DNA from: Conus ventricosus
Taxonomy: Eukaryota; Mollusca; Gastropoda; Neogastropoda; Conidae
Assembly: GCA_018398815.1 (NCBI GenBank)
Contig: CM031616.1
Location: 70,379,684 to 70,443,683, forward strand
Length of the DNA stretch: 64,000 nucleotides
Direction: 5' to 3'
Shown here: positions 9,996 to 21,513 of the stretch, piece by piece
Layout: each line of letters opens with the position of its first letter
Numbering within the stretch: the stretch's first letter is position 1
Position numbers and translations under genes: made by a program
The notes under the pieces: model-generated
Told to the model about the DNA's origin: nothing
The model's database searches: none
The model's input: the letters and a program-made list of their open reading frames with translations, nothing else

Positions 9996-10230
9996 ACTGA
10001 AGTTACCCCAAGTCACTTCTAAGTTATTCTTAAGTTCTTACTTAAGTTATTCTCAAGTTGTCTCAAGTCATCCTTAAGTCATCCCCAAGTCACCCCAAGT
10101 CACTTCTAGTTCTTAACTGAAGTCGTCCTCAAGTCATCCTCAAGTTCTTACTCAAGTTAACCTAAGATCATAACTAAGGCATCCTCTAAGTACAACCAAG
10201 TTCTTATTCAAGTTATCTTATAATTATTAA
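9996..10230. repeat. Degenerate ~10-bp AAGT-type tandem repeat
   Basis: About twenty loosely conserved units of the kind AAGTCATCCTC or AAGTTCTTACT. The AAGT start of each unit is kept while the rest drifts. Confidence 0.75.
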
Positions 10231-10242
10231 AAAAAATACAAT

Positions 10243-10476
10243 CTATGTTTTTGTCTTAAACAGCAGATGTCTAATATAGTACACACACGCCTCAAAAAAC
10301 GCGTCATCACTGAGAATATCTTGCTCGGCGTTCTCTGCGCGGGATCGGTCAGCATAGATCTTAATGAAATTCTTACATCCTAAGCAACCGCATTGATTAC
10401 AATTCTGGTCTATGGAAATGTCTTTTATAGACTCCATGTCTTTATTTATTGACTTCATCATTTTATAATACGCCAT
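10243..10476 (-). CDS. Small cysteine-containing Polinton protein
   Basis: 77 residues, intact start and stop, minus strand. A central CNQCGCLGC cluster could bind a metal; the rest is charged with a short aromatic C-terminus. It heads a run of small minus-strand genes lying back to back with the plus-strand integrase cluster. The AT-rich spacing to the next gene (about 45 bp) suggests compact virus-like packing. I do not recognise a named family; small genes of this kind are usual near the integrase of Polintons. Function unknown. Confidence 0.6.
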   Translation of the reverse strand: MAYYKMMKSINKDMESIKDISIDQNCNQCGCLGCKNFIKIYADRSRAENAEQDILSDDAFFEACVYYIRHLLFKTKT

Positions 10477-10520
10477 GATCTATTTTTATTAAAAAATTTA
10501 AAATTAAGTTCTTAAAATAT

Positions 10521-11031
10521 TTATTGCATTATAAATGGATCAAAATGATCTTTTGTTGTTGGCGGTTTTGGCGTGCAGTTGTCTTTTTCTGTATTTAGTG
10601 GTTCAGATCTTTTTGATTGCTTTTGTTTCTGTTGCCATTGTGTATTTATTTTATAACCGTAATAACTGCCCCCAACAGCAGCAATGGCGCCAAAAATGGC
10701 AACAGTTTTAAGTTCAATATTCCATGAAGACTTTGGTGCTGTAGGTCTTGTATCACATGGAGTTTTTATAGCGGGCATTGAATCAACTTGTTCTGGCGCT
10801 GGCGGTGTTATGTTTTCATTATGAGTCATATTCTGTAACATTAATTTTTTTGTCTGTTCCACTCTGCTAATTTTTTTCCTGCTTTAACACGCCCAGGATG
10901 AGGATGCTTTTCACTGGCCCCCACCTGGTTCAGTGTTTTCTGATTCTGCTGATTTTCTGGCTTGGTTACTTTCTCCACCTGATTCAATGTTTCCTGATTC
11001 TGGTTCTGATGATTTTCCAGCTCGTTCATTT
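10521..11031 (-). pseudogene. Polinton membrane-associated protein, one frameshift
   Basis: Two overlapping minus-strand frames make one gene. The first, with Met at about 11031, is Gln/Asn-rich with repeated ETLNQVEK-like units and ends in GRVKAGKKLAEWNRQK, a basic motif I associate with a Polinton protein. The frame then changes near 10850 into a Pro-rich stretch, a predicted transmembrane helix (TVAIFGAIAAVGGSYYGY, about 10695-10640) and a hydrophilic tail. A single base error would account for the split. Proposed role, by inference only: a virion or membrane protein. Confidence 0.55.
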
Positions 11032-11496
11032 TGAAGGGAAACAAAATCTATATGATTTAAAAGTTATTAATCCCATGATTAATGGCGATAACAATGTTCC
11101 AAATCTATAGTATAAATCACATCCTAGAGACTCTAATGACTTTGTTAAAACTGGATCTTGCGTTAAATCATACGTAAGATCTTGTTCAGAATCAATGGGA
11201 GCAAATCTACTGACTAGTTTAGTGTACAAACTAAGAACCGTTTGCCCCACTTTTCACCATTCTAGACCCCAGCTGCGCTTCATACCTGTTATGATACTTT
11301 AAAATGTCTTGTGGCGACATCTGTTGAATCTGTTCAATGCTGAATTCAGTTCGAGGAACTGTTTTGTTTTTCCACATGCTGCCAAAGAATACAACCTTTC
11401 CTTTTTGGGCATAATAGCTTGGTCATCAACTTGGTCATTCATAAGTTCAGGAAGGTTTAGGCTGCCTTGTAGCTGTAGTAGATCATCACTGTTCAT
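11026..11496 (-). pseudogene. Conserved small Polinton protein, two frame breaks
   Basis: Starts at the ATG at 11496 (NSDDLLQLQGSLNLPEL). The frame changes near 11330 into MSPQDILKYHNRYEAQLG, and again near 11230 into VLSLYTKLVSRF, ending at 11026. The three parts together give a protein of about 155-160 residues. The HNRYEAQLG stretch looks to me like a recurrent Polinton motif, but that is recall and not a search result. The stop lies next to the start of the next minus-strand gene. Function unknown. Confidence 0.55.
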
Positions 11497-11528
11497 GTTT
11501 TTTATTATAATTATTTTATTTTAAAAAA

Positions 11529-11758
11529 ATGAGCACCGAAAAAACTGTTACCAACCTTGTATACCATTCTGCTGTTATTGGAGGTCTAAGTGTAGGATAC
11601 TCAATGCTTGGTAAAAGCTTGTTAAGAATTAAACCAGCAGATCTTGGCAAACTAGACTTTGAGGATTCAGCAAGCTAATTGCTATCATTGCAGCTTCGTT
11701 TGCTACGAAAGATTTTCTAGTTAAGCAAGGAATAATTCCGGACAATATAAATATGTAA
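11529..11758 (+). pseudogene. Short hydrophobic Polinton protein, one frameshift
   Basis: Begins ATGAGCACCG at 11529, 33 bp from the divergent start at 11496, so a shared bidirectional promoter is likely. The first half has a glycine-rich hydrophobic stretch (AVIGGLSVGYSML). One frame change near 11680 leads to a second hydrophobic helix (IAIIAASFATKDFL) and the end at 11758. About 75 residues with two probable membrane segments. Function unknown. Confidence 0.5.
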
Positions 11759-11780
11759 GAAAAAAATACATTTATAAAAA

Positions 11781-12187
11781 ATGGCTTCACTCGTAATGAT
11801 GATAGGCGGCGCTGTGGTGAATGCTCTTGCTTTTAGTGGAAGTAATTACGCATTTAGTAAACTGCGAGATGAAGGTGAGAGAAAAAGACATAACAAAGCT
11901 GTGGAGCAACTAGCCGCAGCACAAGATCGCTATGAAAAGCAGAGAATTGAGCAGTTAGATTTTATTAATGATACTCTGAAAAAACAGGGCCATGCAGCTT
12001 ACACATTTAAAGATGTTGATCAAGCAATAAAACAATATTATCTAGTAACAGGCAAACCAATCGAAACATTGCCCCACCAAAATTCAGTGACTTTTATCAA
12101 CCATCAGAAAAACAAAAGATGCAAGAAATCGGGTTTATTGTCGTTGGTATGACCGTTGTGTATTTTGTTGCGCATAATATTGGCTGA
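11781..12187 (+). pseudogene. Polinton PY-like protein with membrane segments, one frameshift
   Basis: Start at 11781. The N-terminus MASLVMMIGGAVVNALAF is a hydrophobic segment followed by GSNYAFSKL. A long charged helix comes next (about residues 28-75), then DVDQAIKQYY. A frame change near 12075 leads to a C-terminal hydrophobic helix (GFIVVGMTVVYFVAH) with the stop at 12187. The layout, a glycine-rich hydrophobic start plus a coiled coil directly upstream of integrase, matches a small conserved Polinton gene. The letter name is tentative. A frame break so close to the end could be a sequencing indel. Confidence 0.55.
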
Positions 12188-12195
12188 GTAAAAAA

Positions 12196-13145
12196 ATGAA
12201 CAAAATCTATTATTCGCCAAAAGGATATTGGAAGGGAATAACAGCAATTAAAAGCTAAGCCAAGCAGCTGGAGTCAGTGAACAAACAGCAAAAGAATGGT
12301 TATCTAAACAAGCGATTTGGCAAATTTATTTACCAGCGCCTAGACGAATACAGAGGCCACACTTTGTGAACGCAATACTGAACGACACCCATCAAATGGA
12401 CCTTCTATATTTACCCTCTGATACGATTAGACGAAAAAGATTTAAGTACGCACTTACAGTCATGACATAGCTTCAAGATACAAAGATGCGGAACCATTAA
12501 CACAAAAGAGTGCTTCTGCTGTTGCTGTTGCCATACAACTGATATATCAACGAGGCCCTTTAACTTATCCTCGCATGATTCAAGTCGATGATGGAAAAGA
12601 ATTTAAAGGGCAAGTGAATCAATTATTGTTAAAACATAGAGTTACCATTAAAAGAGGCATTCCAGGAGTTCACAGATCACAGGCTTTAGTTGAAAACTTT
12701 AACAAACAGTTAGCTGAAAGACTTTTTTCCTACCAGTATCACAGAGAGCTGGTTGACAATTCTCGTAAACAGAATGGGTCAGAAGACTGCCCTCAGTTTT
12801 GCGCGCAATGAATAATGAAGAATTAAAGGTCTAAAACCAGTACAAGCAATTAAAAGAAAAACAATAAATGTTGCTGAAGACTCCAGTACACCCAGCAAAC
12901 TATTACCGTTTGGTTTAAAAGTAAGGTACCTTTATTTACCGGGGGAAGCAGAAGGGGACACTCGCATCAGGGCAACAGATCCAGTTTGGAGTGTTGATCC
13001 ATATGAAATAAAAAGAATTGTAAAAATGAATCCACCCGTGTATTATTTACGAGAAACTGACACAACAAAACAACCAGCTCCTCAAAGATCTTTTGTGAAG
13101 GAAGAACTGCAGATAATCCCGCCAGACACAGTTCCAGTTGCTTAG
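12196..13145 (+). pseudogene. Polinton retroviral-type (DDE) integrase, three to four frame breaks
   Basis: Inserts the element into host DNA. Starts at ATG 12196, nine bases after the preceding stop. Seen: N-terminal GYWKGITAIKK; first catalytic Asp in HQMDLLYLP (about 12390); second Asp in MIQVDDGKEF (about 12580); catalytic Glu in ALVENFNKQLAERLF (about 12685); and a C-terminal chromo/SH3-like region with DPVWSVDPYEIKRIVK (about 12980), stop at 13145. The catalytic triad is present. Breaks occur near 12255, 12465, 12770 and 12825; 12575-12811 is the longest clean frame. Length (about 316 residues) is normal for the family. The retroviral integrase relationship explains the short target duplication. 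Confidence 0.85.
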
Positions 13146-13175
13146 TTAATTTACGTAAACATATTTTGGTTTAAA

Positions 13176-13511
13176 ATGGAAGGCCAGAAGGAAGCGCAGA
13201 ACGAAACAAGAATGGTAAAGGAAGAGACCTTGAAAATGATACGGGAATCATTTCATGCGTGTAATGCTATTAAGGAAACATTTTCGGGGATTAATCAATG
13301 CATGCTAAATCATCCAGATCACCTACAAACTCAAACCCCAAATTGGGAAAAAGAATATCTTGAAATAATAAAAAAAATTCGAACGCATCAAGCAAACATG
13401 AGAAAAGATTTAAATGAATTGGATGAAGCTATGATCGATCTTATAACAAAGGTTGATGAAAAATATAAAACCCCCTGTTTATGCAGTCCTCCAGTGTCCG
13501 ATTGCATATGA
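13176..13511 (+). CDS. Coiled-coil Polinton protein
   Basis: Intact 111-residue frame 31 bp after integrase, with an A-rich leader. It is almost entirely charged, predicted helical sequence (KEETLKMIRESF, ANMRKDLNELDEAMIDL) with no cysteine pattern until the last residues CLCSPPVSDC. The last 30 bases overlap the tail of PolB on the other strand, a tail-to-tail arrangement. The final residues may come from a frame slip in this overlap. No named family recognised. Confidence 0.6.
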   Translation: MEGQKEAQNETRMVKEETLKMIRESFHACNAIKETFSGINQCMLNHPDHLQTQTPNWEKEYLEIIKKIRTHQANMRKDLNELDEAMIDLITKVDEKYKTPCLCSPPVSDCI

Positions 13512-16500
13512 AAACTCTGGATTAACAAATACTCGTTTTGTGTTTGTTCTATCTAACGACTTCTTTGTTACAACTGTTGTGTTGATTTCATGTAGATTAG
13601 ATCGCAGTTTTACGTTTGTCATGATGAAAAGTCTTATTGCCAAACAATGCTTCTTTGTAGTTGTCATGTGATATGTTTGACTGCACAACGCTGCGAGATA
13701 TTCCCTTTGCTTTCTTAATGATTTTCTCCTGGCTCGAAATACTGTACATTTTTGACCTTAAACCAACAAACTCCTTGATCACCTTTCCAGATAATTCATC
13801 CTTCATCTTTCCTAAAACCTTCTTATTAGTAATTGAATGCAAAGGCGAATCTTTAGGATAATCGGACGTGTCATACCATCCTGCATGCCCTTTAGCTACT
13901 TCGGTTTCCATGTCTTTATAGATGTCTTCAGTAGGGATATCTATAACAAAACTGTCTGTATCTGTGTAAAGTACTCTGGACTCAGGATACGAGGGCCTTA
14001 AAGTGTCATAATGAAACTTCTAACATCAAAAAGCTCTTGATTATTCTAAAACAGTAAACCTAATTAAATACCAGGTTTGTCTAATGTGATTTCTTTTTTT
14101 TCATCATTATGCAAAAAGTGTCATGAAATCTTCTAATTTTCCTGATAATTAGGTTTTGAAGGCAGCTTAATTGCTTCGTTCTTCTTGGTGACTAATCTGA
14201 CATCTTTACAGCTTCGTGCGGATTCTCAATATGTCTTTCCAAAACAGCTGGTGTTCTTCAGCTTGAAACAGTCTTTTTCTTGAAGCATCTGTGGATTTAG
14301 TTCTAGATCAGTGTTTTCATGATGTTTTGGTTTCATGAACTGTTCTGATCAAAAGCAATTATGCGATGAACTGCTGTCAACTTCAACCCATGTTCTTATA
14401 TATAAAAGTGCAGAAGTCTGTAATGACAGACATAATTTTTTTTGCCTCGAAGATTTGGCCACAAAGTTTTGGGTGGTTCTCTGGATCCATCTTTAGTTCG
14501 TTCTTGCTGCTATGGTTAGTCATTATGCAGGTCATGGAGTTCATGAGGATATATAAGTCAACTTTAGAATGGAAACCTCGCTGTTGATTCTGGCGTCAAA
14601 CTGCCAACCCACTTTTTATGCCTTTTGAATATTTTTTTTTCGGATTGTCGTCTAGTTGTACATCTTGAAGTTGCGTTATGGAAAGTGATTGCGCATAGCC
14701 CATCCATTACAGTTGTTTGACATCTAAAATTCATGAGATAGTTAGACCTTTTACTTTGGATCATGTCGTCCAAGTATTTGTTGTGTGCCTTGACAGAATG
14801 ATGCGTCGCCATACTTATTCCCCCACGCAATCGTTTTCGATCATCTGATTCATTGGTAAATCTGGACAATAAAATCAATCTGTACTTCAGTATACTTAAG
14901 AAGCATTCCCACGTCATCCCGGCGCAGAATTGTAATGCGCAGGATCCAAGGCTATAATGTTTCTGCAGGGTCTTTCTGTAATTTTCAAATGACGGTCCGC
15001 CAACAAACATGTATCTGCCTCAAGTAGGAGTCCTGATAGTCTCCATTGTTTTACACTCATAAACTTCTGCACGCATCTTGAGCATGCGGTAATCAGAATC
15101 ACTGATGTCCTTTCCTCTAGGACTATGAAAAGACCGCGCCTTTAGGATGGATGTGATCTTCATCAAACCTTTCCCATACTGTCATGTACTCATTAAAGGT
15201 AAACGCCCTTTTAACAAGAGTTGAGTCCAAAATATTTTTGTTATTGGGCAGGATTTAAGGACATAGCCAGTGACTCTAATGAACCCATCATGTGTTGCAT
15301 AGAGTCATAAAAAGACTGTTAGTTAGATTAATTGCACATGTACTTTTCTGAGACTGTTATGCAAGCATCATGAACCCTGAAGGCATCGTTCCCTGCTTTC
15401 TTATAAAGTGAGTCGTATCCTCGCAAGTTATGAACGAAGGGGGCAGCTTCCTGTCTTTAGGATCAAAATCTTTTGTTGAAGATTGCTTTTAACTGTTGCG
15501 CTGCTCCCTGAACTTTCCGCTATTGTGATCATGGTCTCTTACTCGTTGGATTCTCTGCGTCTGATGAGAGACCTAAACCACAAATCAACCAGTGAGTGGC
15601 TGCGTTCATATGTTCTTGGTCTTCAGGCGTCAATCATGATTCAGATAAATTAGATTTTTAGACAGTCATTACGCACTTGTGCATGTACGTTTTAAGAAGT
15701 ATTCTGCAGAATTAGGCCCCTCTATATAATACTGGCTTTGAATATGAACCGCCATCGACCTGACAATAATGAGGCAATGAACTAATCTGATGATTACTCA
15801 CTATGGCTGTTTTATCTCGCTCAGTAGTCTCTGTGGGGTTGGCCCCTCTCATAAGGAAACAATGAGTGATTCGACAGTCTGGTAAACAACTATGGACTAG
15901 TTTGCATCCGTTTCCAGTTTTTAAAACAACTTTAGATCCGGGTGGGGGTGTAATTAGTTCCGTATTACAGTCTACAGGAACTTTTTCAATGTTTTCTTAT
16001 GTTCGCTCGCGGCTTTGAAAACAGATGGAATAATTCTTGTTAAACATTTTCTACAGAATTCTTGTGTGCCATGATCTTTTGAAGTTTGCATTCAGTAGTC
16101 TACTCATCGTGCGTATCTTGGTGTAATGGGGATCCTGCTGGTGAAAACATCAGCTGTAAGTCAACATATTTGTCTGGTTCGCCAATTGTTGGCTGTTCTT
16201 GGACTATATAATTGGCACCAAATTTGTTTCCTAATCCCATGTGATACATTATAACAGTTATTGTTTGTTTTGCTCTTCCAAACTGATCAATTTGCGTCTA
16301 CACTACAGGGAAAGGACACCCCACTAAAGTTATGATATTTGGGGGTATTGCCGATGGTAGTCACTCTCTCTGAGTGTTCGCGGACACAATGCAGCCTTGC
16401 AAGAACACACCACATGAAACATTTGTGTCTGAATTCTTTATGTTGATAACTGCTTTTTTCGCGGCCAGTGCTGGAGGTTGTGGAATGATAAGCCTGGCTT

Positions 16501-16920
16501 ACAATCGGTGCATTACTTAGCCTGTTTTAATCTAATCTCTCTAAGACTTCGCCTCTGACAACAGGCCTCTCATTTTAGCTATCTTCTGCGCAGCGTCAAA
16601 CTGTGGCAAGCAGTTCGTCTCCCAACCGGGTGTTTAAGTCATTATGAGATAGAATAGTCTGCTGTTAGTTGAGGGACCCAGACTTCATAGATTTTCTTCA
16701 TTCTATTGTTATATAGTCGATTTAAAACAGCTAACATACTTTATCTGGCGGGTCTATTGTTGTTTACTTGGAAACTGAGAAATTGCATGGACAAACGCTT
16801 GCCCGCACGTTTTACTGGATTAATAACTTCTAAATCAATATTCATTCAGTGCTCTTGACAACCGCTCTTTCTCGAGCTTTCTTCAAACAATTCATCTGGG
16901 CCTTCATATATCTTAGCCAT
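13479..16920 (-). pseudogene. Protein-primed family B DNA polymerase (PolB) of the Polinton, many frame breaks
   Basis: Replicates the element. Minus strand, proposed start at the ATG at 16920 (MAKIYEGPDELFEES). Recognisable parts: SAGMTWE-like and RGGIS region (about 14940-14800), YLMNF with the following LYGWAM-like region broken (about 14720), palm motif C YTDTDS at 13951-13968, then FVGLRSKMYS and KKAKGISRSVV (about 13760-13690) and a last AYGH-like end near 13490. All are Polinton/adenovirus-type PolB landmarks. About 1100 codons is the normal family length. Frames are broken repeatedly between 14000 and 16900, so the exonuclease region is not resolvable by eye. Confidence 0.85.
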
Positions 16921-16979
16921 GCTGTCTTTCTTTTCTAGCAACATATTTTTTTAAATTAAAAAAAAATACAACGGCTTAA

Positions 16980-17684
16980 TAAGAATCTAGTTCATCGGTC
17001 TTTTTGGGCTTGGCCGCTTAAACTAAAGTATAAACACCTTCGATGTTGTTACTGTGTGCTGTTTAGAACAGAGTTTAATGTTTCGTTTACTTTTTTAAGC
17101 ATTCTTTTTTTATCTGCTCGGAGTCTGTCTGTTCGAGAAAAACTTGTCCTCGCCTTTTCTTTGAAGATCAATTTTGTCTTTTGTAGTCATCAAAAATCGG
17201 CCTGTAAACGATTAACTCTTCTTCCGTGATGTTTGAGTCAACAAGCGATTTTTTATTGACAGTTTGAACTGGGAAATACTAAGGGTTTAGGGCCGTTATT
17301 AGTTTGAACCAAGGCTGTGTGCTTTTGGAGGTGGTAGTTTTAATTTTTTGCCAGCCGCCAACTCACTTATAAGCTAATGAACTAGACCGAGAGCTAAGAC
17401 AAACTCCTAGAGGTAAAGTGCGGGTGCGCTCGCCCGTTGGTAAGAGGCCTACACTCGTTCCTGCTGATAGGGCACTTATAGTTTGTTGCTCCAGTATTAA
17501 CATATGTCAACTGCATTAAAGGCAGCAGAATACCTTGACTTTGGTTTGCGTATTTTGAAAGGGCTTGCTCTAGTACTTGACTGCTTTGCGTAAGGTTTGT
17601 TTTCTAAAGTTTTTAGGTTAGGGGTTTCTACTATCTCTTCTTTTGGTCGGCGCTGTAGGCACATTTGGATAACTTGACAGACAT
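16980..17684 (-). pseudogene. Uncharacterised Polinton gene, frameshifted
   Basis: A start at 17684 gives MSVKLSKCAYSADQKKR and then a frame break. Downstream fragments in changing frames include SQGILLPLMQ, NTGATNYKCPI and NITEEELIVYRPIFDD, separated by indels, ending near 16980. It is flanked by the capsid gene and PolB, both on the same strand. It could be a minor virion gene by position, but no motif supports a call. Confidence 0.4.
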
Positions 17685-17725
17685 GCTTTTTTTATAAATA
17701 AAAATAATTTAGTATTGTATATCTT

Positions 17726-18999
17726 TTAATCTGGTTTATCTGCTATATTCAGCTGCGCATCATATATTCAATACAGATGTACAGTGAAGCGGTTTTTATC
17801 GAGCTTCTTCTTCTTTATCATTTGAATGTTATTACGTCTCTCACAGTTTCTCCCCGCTTCCATGCACTGATTATCTCTGTTGACTTAGTCAATCCATTTA
17901 AACGTATTGCGGTACGTTAAATATTAAGCATCAAAGTATAAACATTGTGAAAGGTGCAGATCTTTAGACACAAGGTCTACTGTTGGATTTCAACACCTCT
18001 CCCGCCTCCAACCAGTTTTCTTATTTCATCAAAATGTGATAAGTTTAAGCCACGCTAGCGTAGATTTGGTTAGGAACTACCCTCAATCGAACATTGTACT
18101 TTGTTTTTTTTTGGATTAAAAAACCTTTTCACTTCTCTTTTGAACGGGTCTTCATCTTCGCACAGCAATAAAATACCTTTAAGCGATTCTTGCTGCGACA
18201 CTATACTAATAGTTCCCATATTGTGTCTGCCCTGCTTTCTGGGATATGTTGTATGATGAATCACTCTTTCGTAATATATTGCTAATTTTGATGATATTGT
18301 GCTCATCTTGCCTGCTAAAATAAGGGTTGCTAACTAACGTCAAACTCTAACGAGATGTCAGAAATGCTGTACTTTGCTTCGGTGTTGATGATCTGATAAC
18401 ACGTTTGCTATTCATTAAAAGTTAGTTCATATGACCCAATCTGTCTTTTAATGCTCCTTGAAAGTATGGCGCTGCGCTTTAACAACTCAAAATTCTAGGA
18501 ATGGAAAAAGCGATTTCCATAGCAAATGTTACAGCTACATACTTTTTGCCGTCTTTAGTATCTCCAGAGCCTATTCTATGTTTTAGTTGTTTTCTTTTTT
18601 TTTTTCATTTTCGATTCCTTGAAACGCAAGATCAGCCCTTTCAGTCCAGTTAGACATGATCAGATAGGTAAAATATGTCTGCATTGTGTAAAGAATATAT
18701 TGCGTGCCCCTCAAGTTTATAGAAGAAATTTTCTTAACGATTGCCGCCCAGATTTTGTACATACTGTCCTGTTTGGGTTGTTGTTGATGCGAGTACTATT
18801 TTGTAAGTAAGAGCGCAGGAGCTGGCACAATCACTGCATCCGCTCCCTAGGTATGGAAAATTAACATGTAAGAATTTGATCTGCATCAATAGGCAGATGG
18901 ATTATTGGAACAGTAATATTTCCGTTTATTTCCCTTCTCGCCAAGGGGCTCCTTTCGCCTTCTAGTCGGTTCAAGAATCGAGCCATATGCTTGTGACAT
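17726..18999 (-). pseudogene. Polinton major capsid protein (double jelly-roll), frameshifted
   Basis: Forms the icosahedral shell predicted for Polinton virions. Start at ATG 18999 (MSQAYGSILEPTRRRKE), stop at 17726, about 420 codons. Landmarks in order: an N-terminal ILEP.RR motif, then SGDTKDGKKYVAV (about 18560), YFQGALKDRLG (about 18455), the clean frame 18070-18306 with GILLLCEDEDPFKREVKRFFNP and CSIEGS, HFDEIRKLVGG (about 18025), and a final DAQLNIADKP-like end. This series matches my recollection of Polinton capsid proteins closely. At least six indels break the frame. Confidence 0.75.
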
Positions 19000-19029
19000 T
19001 TTTTTATAAAACAAATAAAAAAGTTAATT

Positions 19030-20270
19030 ATTTAAAAAACTTGGGCAGGCATTGAAGGTGAAGAAGATTATGATGTTGTTGATCCTGGAGACGACATGAG
19101 TGAAATGATCCCTTTGAACAGATCGCTCAGCGCTCGCATTGCGGCGTGAAAATAACAGAAAGTAAGGTTAGATATTATACCTAAAGTTTAGGCAAGAACC
19201 TCCCGAATTTATAGACCCTAATGATTTTGAAGTTAAAAAAAAACAAGAAAAAAAGATGACATTTTGTTTGTGAGGAGCAGCGACCATGGACAACTTGTTC
19301 AGCTTACATCTAAACCAGACTCATCAAAGTTTTTTAATAAAGAGTACAATTAGACAAAGGCTCAGTAGTGAGCGATCAAAATCGCCTTGGCAGTACTAAA
19401 CCAAAATTAGATAGGGATGCAGTTGTAACTTCAAAAACCACACTGCAGGAACTCCAACAGCAACCAAATACAAAAATGGAACTTAAGAATAAAATCAATC
19501 AGCAGATGAAAAAATAAATTGCAAATAGAAGCAGTAACAGGTTTTTCAGAAGAAAGAAACACATTAAGATCTACTACAGGACTCACCACTACCCATGCGA
19601 GAATAGCGGCCTTGATCATGCTTTAAGAAGCCATTAGAGGCGAATTAACAAACATATTTAGCAAAACTGGGTGAAATGATGAGCATATAAAGAAGAAAAA
19701 GAAAAAACTCGTTGAGGCTGATGACGCCAAACTTAGGGCTGATATTAAAGAAAGAATACCCAAAAGACTAAAAGATCTTGAACATGAGAGATCAGCAAGA
19801 CTTAGAAGTGTTGTCTACTAACCAAGAACATTACGAACTCAAGGGACGCAGAATAAGAGAAACAATCCAAAGAATTTTATATGAAGACACAATACGATAG
19901 CAGCAGAAAACGAAATACCGAACACTGTTTAGAGAGCAGGGGTCCAACATTTAGCAAGCGTTATAACAGGCCTTAGGATTTGCAATATGCACACTGGTGT
20001 TGGCTATTACAGGCGGCGGTGGGTCAAAGTCCAGTGCCTCACCACCATCGGCCCTCCATCACCCCTGATAATCATGGGTGTAAAAAACAACTTGACCAAT
20101 CTAGGGATTTATTAAAAAAATTAGCGGTCAAGCTATAGACTCTTTACCGGGTATATTAGGGGGTATTGTTTGCTGGCCTTTTGTCTACTGCAAGCAAAGT
20201 AGTTGGCTTTATGGCCGAGCACTTATGGACATTATTCTCTTAATAGTTGGGTTAACTTTTAGTAAGATAA
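19030..20270 (+). pseudogene. Polinton virion-type gene with C-terminal membrane region, frameshifted
   Basis: Runs divergently from the capsid gene. Fragments in order: EGEEDYDVVDPGDDM acidic start (about 19053), DDILFVRSSDHGQLVQLT (about 19258), then a long basic helix rich in Lys/Arg/Glu (about 19690-19830). It ends in hydrophobic segments with ICTLVLAITGGGG (about 19985) and SLPGILGGIVCW and VVGFMAEH (about 20140-20225). The sequence of charged coil plus paired C-terminal membrane helices recurs in Polintons in my recollection. Function unproven. Stops and frame slips are frequent. Confidence 0.5.
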
Positions 20271-20279
20271 AGACCAAGT

Positions 20280-21075
20280 ATCCTAGGCCAGTTAATCCAA
20301 GAAACAAGCGCTGTCTTTTCATATCATGTCATCGCGAACAGAGTCGCGTCTTCTACGGTTTCTTCGGGTTTGGACCGCGGGGATGGATGACTTATTCGTG
20401 GGGGGTCATCTTGTTTTTTTTCTGCTTGCATTATTACTGGCTCAGAATTTATTTCGTTTTTTCGACCTTCTGTTCTTTGCCTGCCCAAGGATTTCATTAT
20501 GTAGGTTATTATTGTTCCTATCTGGAGCCTGAGGTAAAGAGGGGGTAGCATGTATAAACCGTGGCCAACAGCAAAGTCTACTTTCGTTCTTGCGAATTGT
20601 AAAACATTTTGGTACCTTTAATACCTTGAAGGGTAAATGACTGTAGAATTAATGGCGTCCTCCTAAATTTGCTAAGTACTGTTTTTGTGCTTCCAAAGCC
20701 GGTAGAAGGCAAAAAATTTTTTCCCAGCTTATGCTCGATTCTTAGTCTTGTGCTTTGCGAGCCTAGCAAACACAAACGTAAGTACGAACGAGGTCGTTTA
20801 TTAGTTCTATTCCTGCTTTAGTTAGGCCCTAGAAGTGTCTAAGATAAATGTTGTCCATGCTATTTTATGCTCTTGCTCTATAGGACCGGAGGTGAAACGC
20901 CTGTGCCTGAAGAGAAAAGATGTGTAAGGAGGATTCCAGTCATAGTTATCTTTCTGGTGCACGCCCCAATAAATATGGGGTTGACTAAAGCCATGATTAA
21001 GCTCAACATTTGTCTAAAGTCTGTCTTGATGTTATATTCAAATTCGTTTACGATCCTTTCAAAAGCCATTCATGT
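20280..21075 (-). pseudogene. Uncharacterised Polinton gene, frameshifted
   Basis: Opens with a clean 63-residue frame from about 21069 (MAFERIVNEFEYNIKTDFRQ), which breaks near 20990. Other frames then give NYDWNPPYTSFLFRHRRF (about 20970-20915) and a basic region near 20770-20580. It converges on the preceding plus-strand gene. No domain recognised. A frame-corrected profile search could decide whether it is a minor capsid gene. Confidence 0.4.
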
Positions 21076-21513
21076 CTATTCGGTTGCTGAATGATTTTAA
21101 AACGGTTTGGTCATTTGGTAATGGCGCTTGCAGTTCAGTCAAAAAACGTCTGACCGAAGGTGTAATAGAAATGAAATCTATACACTGACCTCACCCAAAG
21201 GTCAGGATGATTTAGATGATCAGCATACGACACTCCGCACCCCCCAGTTGATGCACAAAACACTGCCTAAGTTTAACTGGTTTGGTAAAACAGCATCGGA
21301 TGGACTGAACCCACTTTCGCGTGTAGTCTTTTTTAACAGGGGGTTAAGATATCTGCTTAATGGAAGTAATTACCTTTTATGAAAGGTCGTCAGTCTGGCG
21401 TCACAGAAATGACGAGGGGTGTCGTTGTTTATTTTTAAGATTGTAGTGCGGCCCAACAGAATTATTTTGCTTCAGTATATATTGAATGCATATTTTTAAT
21501 TTGTTTTAAAAAA

